A stretch of DNA of 64,000 bases, from assembly GCA_032718475.1 (NCBI GenBank), contig JAUCBJ010008282.1:27488-91487 (forward strand). Reading direction: 5' to 3'. Source of the DNA: Nemertoderma westbladi. Its lineage: Eukaryota > Xenacoelomorpha > Nemertodermatida > Nemertodermatidae. This document shows positions 22,157-34,123 of the stretch, piece after piece (position 1 is the stretch's first letter; each line of letters starts with the position of its first letter). The position numbers were made by a program, and so were the translations under genes. The notes under the pieces are model-generated. The model was not told the origin of the DNA, made no database searches, and worked only from the letters and a program-made list of their open reading frames with translations.

Positions 22157-22824
22157 GTTCCCAGAGACGAGAGAGTGAGACTGAGACTGGAAAGTGGTGC
22201 GCCTGGAAGGCGCCGCATGGAACGTACGAACTATTAAATACAAATTTATTTAATTAATGCAAATAACCATATAAGTGCAATTCGTATGTACGTACGTAGT
22301 AATTAGCAGTAAAATACACGATCGGAGTAAGTACTATAGTCATACAACCTTTCTCAATTAGCTACTGGGACTGGGGGACAACTGACTATGGCACTATGGA
22401 CGAGACAACTGACAATTTCACGCTTCTTGAGTGCGACGGCACGAGAGGGGGGGGAGGTTCGTCAGAAGAGATAAAATAGTCAAAGTGGAGTTGAGGACCG
22501 AAGTAAGAGTGCGAAGTGCGGAGAGAGTGCCGATGCAATTCTAGTGTGGGGGGGGAGAATAAGAGGCTGAGTAAGGGGCGAGGAGGTCCGAACGTGAGAG
22601 AGTTAGGGTGAGAGTGAAGGTGAGATAGGGCGAGAATGTTGGGGAAACAAAAGTTGCGTGGGAGGTGAGCGCGATCGGCCCGACATGAGACGCCAGGCAC
22701 ACAGGGTAGCGTTATCATACCCATAGGGGGCGGCCTGGAAAGCCGACCCCGAGAGAAAAGAATTCCACCCCACACCCGATACTAGATCGGGATCCAGCGG
22801 GATTGTAACGCACTTTTTTGGTTG

Positions 22825-22853
22825 ATGCTATCTTCTTACCGGGAAGATAGCAT
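22825..22853 (+). other. 11-bp stem-loop abutting the polypurine tract
   Basis: ATGCTATCTTC (22825-22835) pairs perfectly with GAAGATAGCAT (22843-22853) around a 7-nt loop. The stem ends on the base before the polypurine tract. It could limit RNase H trimming at plus-strand priming; inference only. Confidence 0.8.
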
Positions 22854-22862
22854 GGGGGGGAG
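22854..22862 (+). other. Polypurine tract of element A
   Basis: GGGGGGGAG directly followed by TGTTAGC, the first bases of the 3' LTR. This is the usual primer site for plus-strand DNA synthesis and fixes the LTR start. Confidence 0.85.
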
Positions 22863-23404
22863 TGTTAGCTTATTCAATCCCGCCAACACCCCATAAAGTT
22901 ATAAGCCGATAAGCAATATTGGGAGCCACGAGATTGGGCAATTAACCAACTCGTGCCATCCCAATAAGAGTGGGAAGGAAGCACACAATAGAGGGTCAGG
23001 GGCCAAACCCCTAACCCAGAGAGAACAGGTGGAGTGAACGGGAATACTCCACGGGGCGCCAACAAGGGTATTAACCAATCAGAGGGGGGGAATGGCATCG
23101 ATTGAGTAGCAGTAAGGCCACCGTGCAATATAACCAATAACCTATTAATCAGTGATTCAGTTATCTCAGTGCAGCAGTGCTAGCGTAGGGTACAGTCAAT
23201 TAGTTTAGTTAGGGGATCACGGGACTTTAGTTACCGTATCCCGCCTTGTACACATTATACCTATATCTATATCCTATGCCCTATTATTATTATACACCGA
23301 ACTTCAGAACTCAGTTACCTTTATTTCACCCTTATACACGGCGGGGACGCGTGGACTAAATTACCACATCGGATAAATCGGGATCCCTCCTGGATCCCGT
23401 CACA
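22863..23404 (+). repeat. 3' LTR of element A (about 542 bp)
   Basis: Starts TGTTAGC after a perfect polypurine tract and is taken to end at ..GTCACA (23404). The right end is set only by the terminal CA, since no second LTR is present, so it could be a few bases off. No partner was seen upstream of gag. Confidence 0.65.
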
Positions 23405-23767
23405 TAAAGTAAAAAGTTTTAGATACAAAATTTATTCCTCTATTCAAATATGCCACACACTAATGCTCAAATATAATATTTATATACTATAATTATGTTT
23501 AAATTGATTTTAAATTGATATTAAATTGATTGAATTTTAAATTTCCCTCCTACAATAGTTCAGCAATAATATGACAGTTTCAGAGACAGGTCAGTTTACG
23601 TGTCATTTTCATGGTCATAAATAATAATATGAAAATTAATTTTTGTTTTAAGATAAAGAATAATAAATTTTATGAAAAGTAACGGAATTTCACTTGCAAT
23701 AAATGTGGTTTGGCTTTGAACCAAGCAATCAAATAAAGTGCGTCTCCAAAAGTCCCCCCCCCCCCCC
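23405..23767. other. AT-rich flank ending in a C14 run
   Basis: No gene. The run of 14 C at 23754-23767 marks the junction with the satellite array that fills the rest of the window apart from insertions. No target duplication for element A could be identified because its left end is missing. Confidence 0.55.
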
Positions 23768-24148
23768 GGTATGGATAGGGTTAAGAGAGTCATGGATACT
23801 CCCGCTGTTTACCCGCGCTTCAATGAATTTCTTCAACGTGACATTCAGTGCACTGGGCAGAAATCACCTATCAACTTGTATGCAAATCTGATAGCAGGTA
23901 GCCCCTAACTTGTAGACGATAAATTTTACAGTCCACTCAACTTATATACGGTTTTTGACTTATATACTTTTTTTTACTTCTAGACGGTTTTTAACTTCCC
24001 CTTAAGAGAGTTATAGTTACTCACACTGTTTACCCGCGCTTCAACGAATTTCTTCAACGTGACATTCAGAGCACTGGACAGAAATCACCTATCAACTTGT
24101 ATGCAAATCTAATAGCAGGCAGCCCCTAACTTGTATACGGTACATTTT
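23768..24148. repeat. Satellite array, left island
   Basis: Monomers of the same satellite as 52112-64000, recognised by TTCAATGAATTTCTTCAACG, AGAAATCACCTATCAACTTG, ATGCAAATCTGATAGCAGG and TATATACGGTTTTTGACT. Interrupted on the right by the LINE insertion. Confidence 0.9.
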
Positions 24149-27113
24149 GAATTATTTAATTATCATCCAAACATTCGGATAAATAAGATGAAATATGCAT
24201 GTTGAATATACTGTTGGTAGCGCACAAACTAGGTAGGTTGTTAAGAGGTGGTTTACTAAATTATTAAAATAAATAAAGTTATTAAAATTATTATTATTAT
24301 TGCATATTATTATTAAAAGAATTAGAGTTCCAGGGTCATTAAAAATATTGCTTTCCGTAACGATGTGGTGTTTGGTGGGATCCCCTCGCAGATTGTATAA
24401 TGTAAGTTCGTATCCGCAGCGTGGTGACACAGTTTGCATATGCAGGTATCAGTCGGTCGCCAGCATTTTGGCGTGTCGCAGCATCGTTGGTGGCAGCCGT
24501 TAACGATCAGCTGAGCGGCCGCGCGACGCCTGAACCCGTATAGGGGCTCGATGTCTAGGCCAGTGCTGCCCGTACCGTCATTATCGATAACTTCGAGTAA
24601 GTCCATTGAAGAGGAGTACTTTGAGATACCCGCCCACATCTTCCAGTAAAACGCGCGGGTCCGTCTCACATGATCCAAGCCGTCAAGATCACCTGTCGTA
24701 AATATCTCACACCCATAAGTCACTGTAGGTCGGACAATGCCTAGCCACAACCTCTTTGATGAACGCATCGAGATCGAGGTCAACTTAACTTTACAAGCCA
24801 AGCGAGCACAACATGCTATTCCTTTATTGTATAGGTGTTGGTAATGAGCCGATGGACCATTTTGGGTTGACAAAACTACTCCGAGGTATTCGAAACTTCT
24901 TACGAATTGTATTTGTTTTCCATTAAATAGTAAAATATCATCGTTTGAAAAACGTCCTCCGTTTCTACATTTCACAGCTTTAGTCTTTGTGAGATTAACT
25001 GATAATTTATTTAACAAGCAGAACTCAGCAAGTTTGTTAAGAGAGGCCTGCACGTCGTTGATTGATTCTCCATATTACTAAATCATCTGCGTACATAAGT
25101 ACATAACATGACGCTAATGCGATTGCTGCTGGTAGATCATATACAAATATGCTAAACAGTAATGGTGACAGCTTATCCCCTTGGAGAACTCCAATGGTCT
25201 GTACTATGGGATTTATTACATATCTTCCGACACATATGCATACATAGTTTACCGCTAGTATAGACCACAGAATGGTAATGAACTTTCTGCTTACCCCGCA
25301 TATTGATAGCTTCTTCATTAAAAGCTGACGATCGACCGAATCGAAGGCTTTTGTGAAATCTACGAACACACAGTATACATGCCCACCCGAGTTGCTGAGG
25401 ACGGAGTTAATGTATTCGTATAGCCGCCGTACCGCCATAATGGTTGATCTGGATTTGCGAAAACCAAATTGCTCATCCGGCAGGATTCCTGTAGATTCGG
25501 CCCAGCAGTATAATCGTCCACAGAGAATCGACGTATACACTTTCAACATACAGCATAGGAGGGCAATCCCACGGTAATTTCCAGGCTCAGACTTAGCCCC
25601 CTTTCCTTTGAATAATGGTATAAGGTAGGCATATAGCCATGCTGCAGGACAAGTTGCTGTAGTAAAACACAGTTGGATTAGCATTAATAAATATGGGAGC
25701 GCACCCACCGATATCTGCTTGATCACATCATTTGTTATACCGTCTGGCCCCGGCGCTTTCCCTGACTTTTGTTTCCTGATTGTGTCCACAACTTCTTCAC
25801 TTTCTATTGGCTGATCTAAATAGTTATTGGGTTGTTCTGGAACTGTTGGTTGAGACAAGGATTCATTCGCTGCTAGTAATGTGGCGAAATGATCATTCCA
25901 GGATTCTGCTGATACATGTTGAGCAGTGGGTTTTTGTTGCTGCTGATGTTTAATAATATTCCAGAAATTTGATCTGTCATTTTCGCATTCCAGAATTATT
26001 TTGGTCTCCTGGTTATGTAGAAATAGTTTTTTCTTACGTTTAAGCAGTATCTTATAGCGTGATTGTAATTCCCGATATAGTAAGCGAGTTTCTTCGTTTG
26101 GATTTTCTTTCATAGACCTGAGACTGCTACATACATCATTCTTAGTGTTTCGGCATTCAACGTCAAACCACCGGTTTAATTTTCTAGGTCTTGCTGGGGT
26201 TGCAGATATCCTAATAGCGTTCGTTATGTACTCATTGAGATCGGTTACACCCTTGTTAGCTGCGTCCATACATTTATTCAGGTTAAGCTCATTTGAGAGT
26301 TTGTCTACGTCGACCTTCTTTATCGCTGTAGTGCGCGGTATCTTTGTTTTCAATCCATTACATTGAAGGTTCACTCGAACACGATGATGGTTTGTGTTAA
26401 CTGTTGGTTGCACGTTTATATCAACCATGTCTATCAGTGACGCATCAACAAAGAATAAATCAATTGCACTGCTTCCATTCCAACAATAGTAGGTCGGTAT
26501 TACAGGATCATTAATGCACTGAAGGTTTGCTCCCATAAGCCCACTACACAATACATTGCCCCTTTCACCTGAAGCGTCTATTCTACAGTTAAAATCACCA
26601 TATACAATTATTGGTTTTCCTGTCTTCTTTCGAACATCTGAGATCATAGGTATGAGTTCTAGTAAAATATCTGATACATATGTCTGTGGGGTGTAATAAC
26701 ACGCCATAAAGACATAGTCACCGCAGGCTATAGCAATGGTAGAATTGCTGGAGGTAATTTCTTTACAGTTAACATTGTATTTCGAATTCACTGAGATTGC
26801 GATTCCACCAGACGGACGGCCTGTCTCGTTTTTATCACAGGGAACATTGAATGTTACATACCCAGGAAGGTTAATCGCACTCGCAAGAGTCTCAGTCATC
26901 AAAATAACATCGGATGTCATGAAAGTTTCATCTAAAGTTGTATCAATTGTTGAATTAATTCCTTCTACATTCCATGCAACAATAAGTAGTTGACCATCTG
27001 CGTCACTTTCTGTTGTTTCATAAGGGAAAGGTAAGTGACTGAGATTTTCTAAGTTCTCTAGAGTTTGGAAGCGTAGACAGTGAGAGATTGGCTTGACATG
27101 AGATAGACTTGAC
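24149..27113 (-). mobile_element. Non-LTR retrotransposon (LINE), 5'-truncated, in satellite
   Basis: Flanked by a 14-bp target duplication ATACGRTACATTTT at 24135-24148 and 27114-27127, one mismatch, both within satellite sequence. The minus strand carries an endonuclease-reverse transcriptase frame with one frameshift and no ORF1; the 5' end stops just inside the endonuclease leader, so it is 5'-truncated. The 3' end (low coordinates) is AT-rich with ATT repeats rather than a clean poly-A. Confidence 0.85.
24322..25053 (-). pseudogene. LINE reverse transcriptase C-terminal fragment
   Basis: Continues the preceding frame after a single-base shift: thumb region (LASLNKLAEFCL-like, LSVNLTKTKAV, FEYLGVVLS), then a C-terminal domain ending in a C-x2-C-x8-H-x3-C zinc motif (CKLCHHAADTNLHYTIC). 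Stop at 24322. A CCHC after RT is common in I/R1-type elements. No RNase H domain is seen. Confidence 0.82.
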
Positions 27114-27136
27114 ATACGATACATTTTACAGTCCAA
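25037..27136 (-). pseudogene. LINE endonuclease plus reverse transcriptase (first fragment)
   Basis: The open frame begins in satellite; element sequence starts at 27113 with a junction-made ATG (MSSLS). First comes an apurinic-type endonuclease domain: NVEG, a TET block, YGDFNCR (about 26590) and an H near its end. Reverse transcriptase follows: GKAPGPDGI, YRGIALL, FVDFTKAFDSV, GVLQGDKLSPLLF and YADD (25083-25094). The frame is lost right after YADD by a one-base shift around 25055-25075 and resumes in the next fragment. The motifs fit the I/Jockey/R1-like LINE groups; the exact clade is not clear to me. It would nick target DNA and copy its RNA there, but this copy is dead. Confidence 0.88.
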
Positions 27137-27737
27137 ATAACTTAAATACGGTTATTGACTTATATACGTTTTTTAACTTCCCCTTAAGAGAGTCTTAGTT
27201 ATTCCTTCTCTTTACCCGTGCTTCAATGAATTTCTTCAACATGACATTCAGAGCACTGGGCAGAAATCACCTATCAACTTTTACGCAAATCTGATAGCAG
27301 ATAGCCCTTAACTTGTATACGATACATTTTACAGTCCTACTTAACTTATATACGGTTTTTGACTTATATAAAGTTTTTTTTTATGCCTTATTGAATTATA
27401 TACGGTTTTTAATTTCCCTTAAGAGAGTCATGGATACTCCCGCTGTTTACCCGCGCTTCAATGAATTTCTTCAACGTGACATTCAGTGCACTGGGCAGAA
27501 ATCACCTATCAACTTGTATGCAAATCTGATAGCAGGTAGCCCCTAACTTGTAGACGATAAATTTTACAGTCCACTCAACTTATATACGGTTTTTGACTTA
27601 TATACGTTTTTTTACTTCTAGACGGTTTTTAACTTCCCCTTAGGAGAGTTATAGTTACTCACACTGTTTACCCGCGCTTCAATGAATTTCTTCAACGTGA
27701 CATTCGGAGCACTGGACAGAAATCACCTATCAACTTG
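27114..27737. repeat. Satellite array, middle island
   Basis: Three monomers of the satellite between the LINE and element C. The last five bases before element C, ACTTG (27733-27737), are its target-site duplication. Confidence 0.9.
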
Positions 27738-30031
27738 TGTTAAACAACCGCGTCACCTATACTAACAGCAGAAATGTTGAACAGAAAAATACGGGTATAC
27801 TTCTCTGCCAACCTAATAAGTTCCCGCCTAACCAATAAGACACAAAGACTGCTCTACTGTTAAATAAAGGCAATCAGGAGCGTGCTATTACTAAATTGTA
27901 GGGCTGCTAAATACAAAACCGCTACTTACCGTTGGATGGCGCTAATCTGCCGTCCGCTAATATATTTTACTAAATTTACATGGCTCCTGCAAAATCGCTT
28001 GTTCCTTTCTCTACCGATCGCTCGACAGAGAGCTAACTGTTCGAATCTATGAGCCACGCAGGAATAACCAAAACAATAAACCCGAGTCGACTCCCTAAGC
28101 TTACTTAAGACGAGTGTGAGAGGCTTTGCACTCAGAGTATATTCTTACGTCTAATTTTACTACTATTGAAGCACGCCATTGCCTACGTCTTTTCTAATCG
28201 CGAATACTGGGGTTTCCCTAACGGAATGTGTGAATGCGAGAATATTTAAAATAATCAAATAATGGTACGGTACAATGTCTTTCGTGGGCAGTACCACTCC
28301 GAGTCTAAATTTGCCTGCGGCTGGCTTTAGGCCAGCAATTTACTAATGCGAATTGCTTATTGAATACTGCGATCTAGCTTATTGCCCGCTAATGCAAATA
28401 ACCGCTCAGCGTGAATAGTTTACGGTACTCTAAATTATTACCTAGCTACTCTCCGCTATGCTGCGTACTAATTCTTAATTTCACTAATTAATTACAGTCA
28501 CAAATGTGTAACAGCGTACTAATTACTAAGAGTTCCAGAATGCGTAATTCTAATTTATTACACAACAGGTTTCACTAGTAACAGTCTAAAATACTGTATT
28601 ACTTTGACCTAATCAGTAATCAATTATTGTAAACTAAGAAATAGAAATCAATCAAAGAGAAAAGGGTCGCCTACCTAAGCATTCGTAATCATAGGCACAC
28701 TTCAATAACACACCAATCAGCGTCAGCAATCACAGATCACAATAGTACAACTTGCAATTATACAATCCGCAATTATATAATTTGCCATGCAATTCGCTAT
28801 TGTAAAGCACGCAGGCCTCTCCCCAGTACGTCTAAGGCTTCCTAACTAACCCAATTCCTGCCCCCCTAATACTACAAAATAGAGACAAAATCTGGATCAT
28901 CAGCCCCCTAATTGCCGCACCAGCAGATGGTCTGCCCGCTACAACGCAAATTGCCCAACCGCAACACAGGTCGCCCTCTATAACGCAAGTTGCCCGACCG
29001 CAACGGTGACCCCCCGCCAGCATTGCCAGCCTTTGAATCCTCCGCTCTCCTTTAGTCGCCCAACCCCCCGATGTGCCCACTGCCTACCGGTACCTTAGCC
29101 CTCCATCAAGATAAATAGCTACCGTAGTGGCGCATGCTAATCACAAGTCTGCCAGTCTCAGAAAATCCCGTAGGATTATTGCGTCGAAATGAATTACATA
29201 GAACCATTAACAAAAGGGGTAGAAATCATAGTTCCGGTTGTAATTAGCAGTAATCGATAGGATTGATTGAGAAACACAATTGAGAATAATAGCACTAACG
29301 AATCATTCCAAGAAATTAATCAAAAAGGGTAGAAATGCAGAAAATACGTACAAATTATACTCTAACTTAATGGTACTAAAAATGTCTGAGTGAGTGGTAA
29401 GAGCAATAAGGTCGTTGGAATTGAATTGATATGAGGTACAGCTCTACCAGCAAACCGCCAATTTATAGGTGATCCGAGAAGGGTGATGCAATCGCTCTCT
29501 CATTGGCTCTCCAATCCGCGCTAGCATTAGACCAACCTGGAAACAGTTAGTCCAATAAGAAAGCCGGATTGTAGCCCTATTGCTTCTCAAACCCTCAAAA
29601 TGTCACCATATAAGGTAATTTTGCCGATGCTTAATTTAGCGGTACTAATAACATGATGCACAAAAGTTAATTTAGCGCGATTATAAAGAAATCAAACCCG
29701 TGATAGCTAGCCCATCAAGGTTAATAACAGCAAACCCGAAATCCAGGGTCCAACTGGACTTGCTACCCTGGAACTATCTACTTATATCGTATTACAAAAT
29801 TACATAGGTATGGCTACATACTATACAAAATGGATGAGTTCAAAATATATGGGCGTTTTAATTTCCTTATCTAAATGTCACTGCGCTATTATGTCTTATC
29901 TAAAATATTATACTGCATAACGGACTAATATTGCGTACAGTATAACGGACTAATATATTATACTGCATAATGGACCAATATATTATACTGTATAATGGCT
30001 AATAATGTGTACAGCACCATATACCGTAACA
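27738..30031 (-). repeat. 3' LTR of element C (2,294 bp)
   Basis: Near-identical to 49803-52111, with scattered single-base differences and a 14-base length difference near 28795 / 50865. At the high-coordinate end (U3 start in element orientation) there are three diverged copies of an AT-rich unit holding TATAATATATTRGTCC, a plausible promoter region. An 82-codon minus frame at 28832-29080 is also open in the other LTR but looks accidental. Confidence 0.95.
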
Positions 30032-30435
30032 CCGCTCCAAGGGAAATCATACAATGTTTCCCTCCAACTGTAGAAGAGTATAGGGTGATGTATACAAACA
30101 AAATAAATTTCTTTCAAATAATCTAAAATACTTGATACTATAAATTCTACTATTTACAAATATTGCCATAGATATTGCATAATGAATTGCATACAAATTA
30201 ATGATTACTACATACAAGATCAAATATAAAAATTTTTGCTAGGGTAGGTGAAAGGAGTAAGCCAAACCCGCAGGTTTGTCTCCCCAATCACCTCCTTCGC
30301 CTCTCTCATAATATAAATTCAGATTGGTATGACTAGTGTATATGAGTCTAGTCGAATATTTCCAAATGCTACAATATACATCAGAGCGACGATGATGTAT
30401 ACATCTAGAGTCTGTCGCCCCGTGTTATAAGTGCA
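30032..30435 (-). other. 3' untranslated region of element C
   Basis: About 400 bp between the accessory gene and 3' LTR. Purine-rich GGAGGGAAA lies some 25 bases from the LTR on the minus strand; no clean polypurine tract abuts it. Contains the first 16-bp palindrome, 30263-30278. Confidence 0.6.
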
Positions 30436-31248
30436 TTACTGACCCGCTCCTGGGTTCTTTGGGCTCGCTCCTCTCTTTCGCCCTCTTCCCAGATACACTA
30501 AACGTCCTTTGGTCGATTCTGTTGACGGCGTCCGTGAGGCGTCACTCCCCGGAACCGGCGACGATGTTCCCTGAGCCCCGACAGATTCCCGGCTGGTACT
30601 TCTACCTCGGCCTCGTCCCAATCGAGCTCCTGTGGTCGCTTCCGCCAATTCTTCCTTCTGCAGTTGCACTCTTGCCTTCTCCGATGCTCCCTGCGCTTTG
30701 CGCTGCAACCATTGTGCTTCTATAATAGAGTGATAGTGGTCGTCCTTGACTTGACGCTTGTCTTGGACCTCTCCTCCTGGTTCTTTCCGCGAGCCTTGAG
30801 CTCCAGCGGTCGACGTTGAGGTCGCTGCGATTCTCTGCTCCTGTATCCTCTCAGCGGTCAATGACCCCACTGGTACATGAGTCAACAAGAATTCGTTGCG
30901 GTATTGTATAGCCGCCATCCTCCAATCCCCTCGCGCGCGTACCACCTTTCTAGTTTCCGAAAACAGACCTTTTGTAATCCGGTCGCAAATAGCAACGAAG
31001 TTCCAAGTGTACTTGTTGTCCATATTCAACTGTCTGAAGTATTCTCGAACTACGATAACTCCAGTGTTTTGTGGAAGGTCTTGATCGGTCAAGATGAGCT
31101 CCTGATATTGTGGCAAAGACTGTAAATACGGCTCATACGCAACATGAGATGGGTCTACAGCCCAAAATCCGTATCCCGCCTTAAATGGTAACCAACGCAT
31201 CTGCGCTTGGATGTGGTAGTCGGCCACACCCTCCCACTTATCTAGCAT
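30436..31248 (-). pseudogene. Accessory gene of element C, C-terminal part
   Basis: 270-codon frame, shifted from the preceding fragment: its first ATG (31248) overlaps that fragment's TAG (31242-31244) as ATGCTAG. The start (KWEGVADYHIQAQM and GYGFWAVD) aligns with the region after the knuckles of element A's protein (FEEWADV, QRMKAQEFKWGFFL). The tail is Gly/Arg/Ser-rich with GRGRGRS, so probably nucleic-acid binding. I take it as the end of one accessory gene and the overlap as an indel, though a real overlapping frame cannot be excluded. Confidence 0.6.
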
Positions 31249-33680
31249 AGGTTAGCGCTGTGGTTTTGGAAGGAATCATCTCGCAACTGACATCTCGCGC
31301 TGCGATGTCCCTTTACCCCACAGTATCCGCATTTAGAAATGAAGACGGTGCACGTGTGAAACGAATGGTCGGTCTCATTACACCAACGGCAGACCTTATG
31401 CGCCGCTTCTACTACCGCGTCGCACGATTTTTGATTGTGCCTTGTGCTGCCGCACAACTTACACCTACGCGCATGTGGAAACCAGGCCCTCTCGTATATG
31501 AGGTCTCCAATCGGTTTCGCACTTCCTTCTTTCCCAATGTCTAATACGATGTCGTCCTCTCCGGTCAGCGGTTGTCGATCCGGAACAAAGTAAACATCCT
31601 CGCCCTTGTCCTCTATCTCCAATATTTCCTCCCGCATTCATTTCGGATATGTCTTCTCCACCGGAAGATCTACTCCGAACACCTCTACTAACATCTCCGG
31701 CCAACCCTCCTTAACGGGTCTATCAGCCTCCGAGTGGAAGGGAGTACCAAACCCGCGGGTTTGATTCCCGAACCACTTCTCCAAGGCTTCTGGCGTCGGA
31801 TACTCCATCGACGGTCGGTCTCCCAAATCTCCGATGTTCTGTCGATATACTCCTTCGAATATCGCTAATCCTCTCCTAACCATCGACATATTCTCTAATG
31901 ATTGGTTGAAGAACGGGGTTAAGAAACGCTTCATCACGTCGGATTGGATTCCCCCTTTCGAGCGAACGTATTGATCTCCTCCGAATACCAATGGATGACG
32001 CTTCAAAACTCGCGCAACGATATCCGCTAATAAACAAGTCACCGTGTTCGACTCAAGCACCAAATAATATTGTAGCGACGCACGGGGTGGCGCGCAAATG
32101 TTCCAATACACTAACGCTTGCCGCTTGAAGTGGGATTTGAACTCCGCTCCCGGTGGCGTGTTGTATTCACCATACGCCTCCTCGTATTTCTTCTGCGTCT
32201 TTAACTTAAAGTCCCAATTATACAACAAATGTGCTATGAAGCCCATACCAGTCTTGGCAGAGTTGGGATACTCTCTATAAATTCCAATATCCTGTGCCCA
32301 TAGCAACAATAGCTTGGTGTCGACAAACGGTCTCGGCAATCTATCTTCCAAATCAGTCATGGCGTTGAAGTCACTCTCCAAATCGCTCTGGACTCCTGAT
32401 CCCACCTTGACGTAATCTTGGTTGAGAATAGCCTCTCTAACCTTCTTGGGTAGCATCCTGGCGTCGATACGCTCCGCTCCGTGCATACCTCCTCGCCTGC
32501 ATACCTCCAAAATCTGTTCCCTAGGATCCTTCCCCTTCCGATAATGTGTCGTTATGATGGGCTCCGGTCTCTCTCAATCCGCCCTCACGCGCATGAACAC
32601 ATGAGTCACACCATCGGCTGCGCGAATTTGAATGCACTTGCTAGTCAAACATTCTTGATGGGACCCTCCTTCATTGTCATAGAACATCACCCTCCAATCC
32701 TGCAGTGATTCCTCCGTTTTCCTCCACTGATGCTGAATCTCGTCTGATGGGGTCCACATGCGCTCGATAGCCTTGTGGTCATCATATCGGGTGTAAGAAC
32801 CCTTCCTCCTCAGCCACGTCTGGTCTACCTCCTCGTCGTCTGGGAATGTAGCCACCGCGACCCATACTTTGATGTACTTATCTAACCATCCAAACAATTT
32901 GCTCTCCTTCCCCGGAGCTCCAATCTTGTCCAATGTGTCATAATCCGTGATCTGCATTGGGACATCACGCAAGAACTTCGCGCATAAAACTTCCCGTAGA
33001 CAGTCAACGTTCCAATGATCCGCCATTCTTACCATCGGCAAGAATCTTATCGCTTCTCACGACTCCGGATGATCTACTAATATCGCAGGTTCGTTGCAGT
33101 CTGAATAATACACCGGTCAGGGTTGAGATACGGCCTGTGGAACAAATCCGGTCACTCTCCTAGTCTCCTCTTGATGTCTATCCGCGGTCTTATTATACTC
33201 CGCTATCCTCTTCTCGAATAACTCTTTCGCCTTTGCCGCTCGCTCCTCCTGCCGCAACGCGTCTATGTCGTCCTGATGCTCAGGAGTGAGGATTCTCGCT
33301 CGTTGAGGTGAAGTAAACGCAGTCCAGGGACTCGAGAGCTCCAAACCCACGGGTTTGGTACCCGAGTCCCGTGCCGCTTCGCGCCGCGCCTCTAGATCCT
33401 TATAGGCTCGGTACAGCGAAATGGCCCCTGCTGTCTCTATCAAACTGGGTGTCGAACAGGGTTTAATCTCCGTATACGGATCTAATGTCGTAATGGTCGG
33501 CGTAATGGGTCTCGGAGGTCGCTTTCCGCTGAAGTCGATACTGATCATCGGGTTGCTCATCGGGTAACCTCCCTCGTTATATCTAAGGAACTGGTGAGCT
33601 TGACATCGCGTTAATATCGGTTCTGGATGTTGCTCGTCTAGTCGGTCGGGAATCGCCACGTCTTGTTTGTTCATGTTCAC
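31242..33680 (-). pseudogene. Accessory gene of element C: exonuclease and zinc-knuckle part, four in-frame TGA
   Basis: One reading phase runs through this interval, broken only by TGA at 33117-33119, 33057-33059, 32574-32576 and 31638-31640, with TAG at 31242. It has a charged N-terminal part, then motif I YDNEGG (Asp at 32676, Glu at 32670), motif II KVGSGVQSDLE (Asp at 32382), an FVDTKLLLLW strand and motif III YYLVLES (Glu at 32052), the same layout as the putative exonuclease of element A, again with Glu where Asp is usual. Three C-x2-C-x4-H-x4-C knuckles follow (CKLC.., CRWC.., CGYC.., about 31460-31290). Each TGA could come from CGA by C-to-T change. Overall identity with A is low, so the two are old relatives. 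Confidence 0.68.
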
Positions 33681-34123
33681 TTGTAAAACAACTTGTACAC
33701 GCTGAAGATTTTCGGCGTCTCCTGATACTCGCCTCGAGTCCTCCGGTACAAATGCATTCCGTCGAACTGATCGCGGACTGCAGGTAGAGGTTCTTCGTAT
33801 CGTAAATACATATTCATGTGGTACAGCCGCGCGATCTCCTCATCCGGGTCTGCGCTGATGTCGCACACGTCTAAAGCGAAATCGTAGGGATACCGAGTGC
33901 GATACTCTTTCCGCAAAACTTCCATACGGTCCCCCAACGCTCTCATTCTTTCCCTCCGTAACTCCTTATCATACGTGGGTTTATATTTCCCATTTAGCTC
34001 CATCACCGACCTCCCGTGGTAGTAAACGTTAGAATCTTTACATCCTGGTCGCGCGAATGGTAACTCCGCCTCCTCTCTGGCAGTAAATCCTCTGCGTGGT
34101 TGCGCTCTAATATCCTTCTCCAT
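33677..34123 (-). pseudogene. Accessory gene of element C, N-terminal part
   Basis: 148-codon frame from ATG 34123, charged, rich in Arg, Glu and Tyr, no match I recognise. It ends at TGA 33677. The next fragment is in another phase, and that phase is open upstream of 33680, so I infer an indel near 33720 joining them. The whole accessory region then spans 34123-30436, longer than the 842-residue version in element A. It could instead be a separate small gene. Confidence 0.5.

Larger units (their letters stand above)
22157..22862 (+). other. 3' untranslated region of element A
   Basis: About 700 bp between the accessory gene and the 3' LTR. It is G-rich on the plus strand over 22440-22680. 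The minus-strand frame at 22386-22775 is C/P/S/L-rich and looks accidental. Confidence 0.65.
11704..23404 (+). mobile_element. BEL/Pao LTR retrotransposon 'A' (5' LTR not found)
   Basis: Order on the plus strand: gag, pol (protease, RT, RNase H, integrase), hairpin minisatellite, accessory exonuclease/zinc-knuckle gene, stem-loop, polypurine tract, 3' LTR (22863-23404). The pol frame is intact with all catalytic residues visible. I could not find a copy of the 3' LTR upstream of gag; the sequence there is a ~150-bp tandem repeat, so the element is probably 5'-truncated or rearranged. Internal length is near 11.2 kb, long for the group because of the extra gene and minisatellite. Confidence 0.8.

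Noticed and set aside
22386-22775. Minus-strand 129-codon frame in the 3' UTR of element A
   Set aside because: Pro/Ser/Leu-rich antisense reading of G-rich DNA; no motif.
28832-29080. 82-codon frame present in both LTRs of element C
   Set aside because: Conserved only because the LTRs are near-identical; low complexity, no recognisable domain, substitutions change residues freely.
31242-31248. ATGCTAG overlap as a true overlapping gene pair
   Set aside because: The following frame aligns with the same protein in element A downstream of the zinc knuckles, so an indel in one gene is simpler.
31638-33117. Four in-frame TGA codons as selenocysteine or an altered genetic code
   Set aside because: TGA ends other frames normally, TAA and TAG also interrupt this element, and no shared downstream RNA structure was seen. 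C-to-T decay explains all of them.
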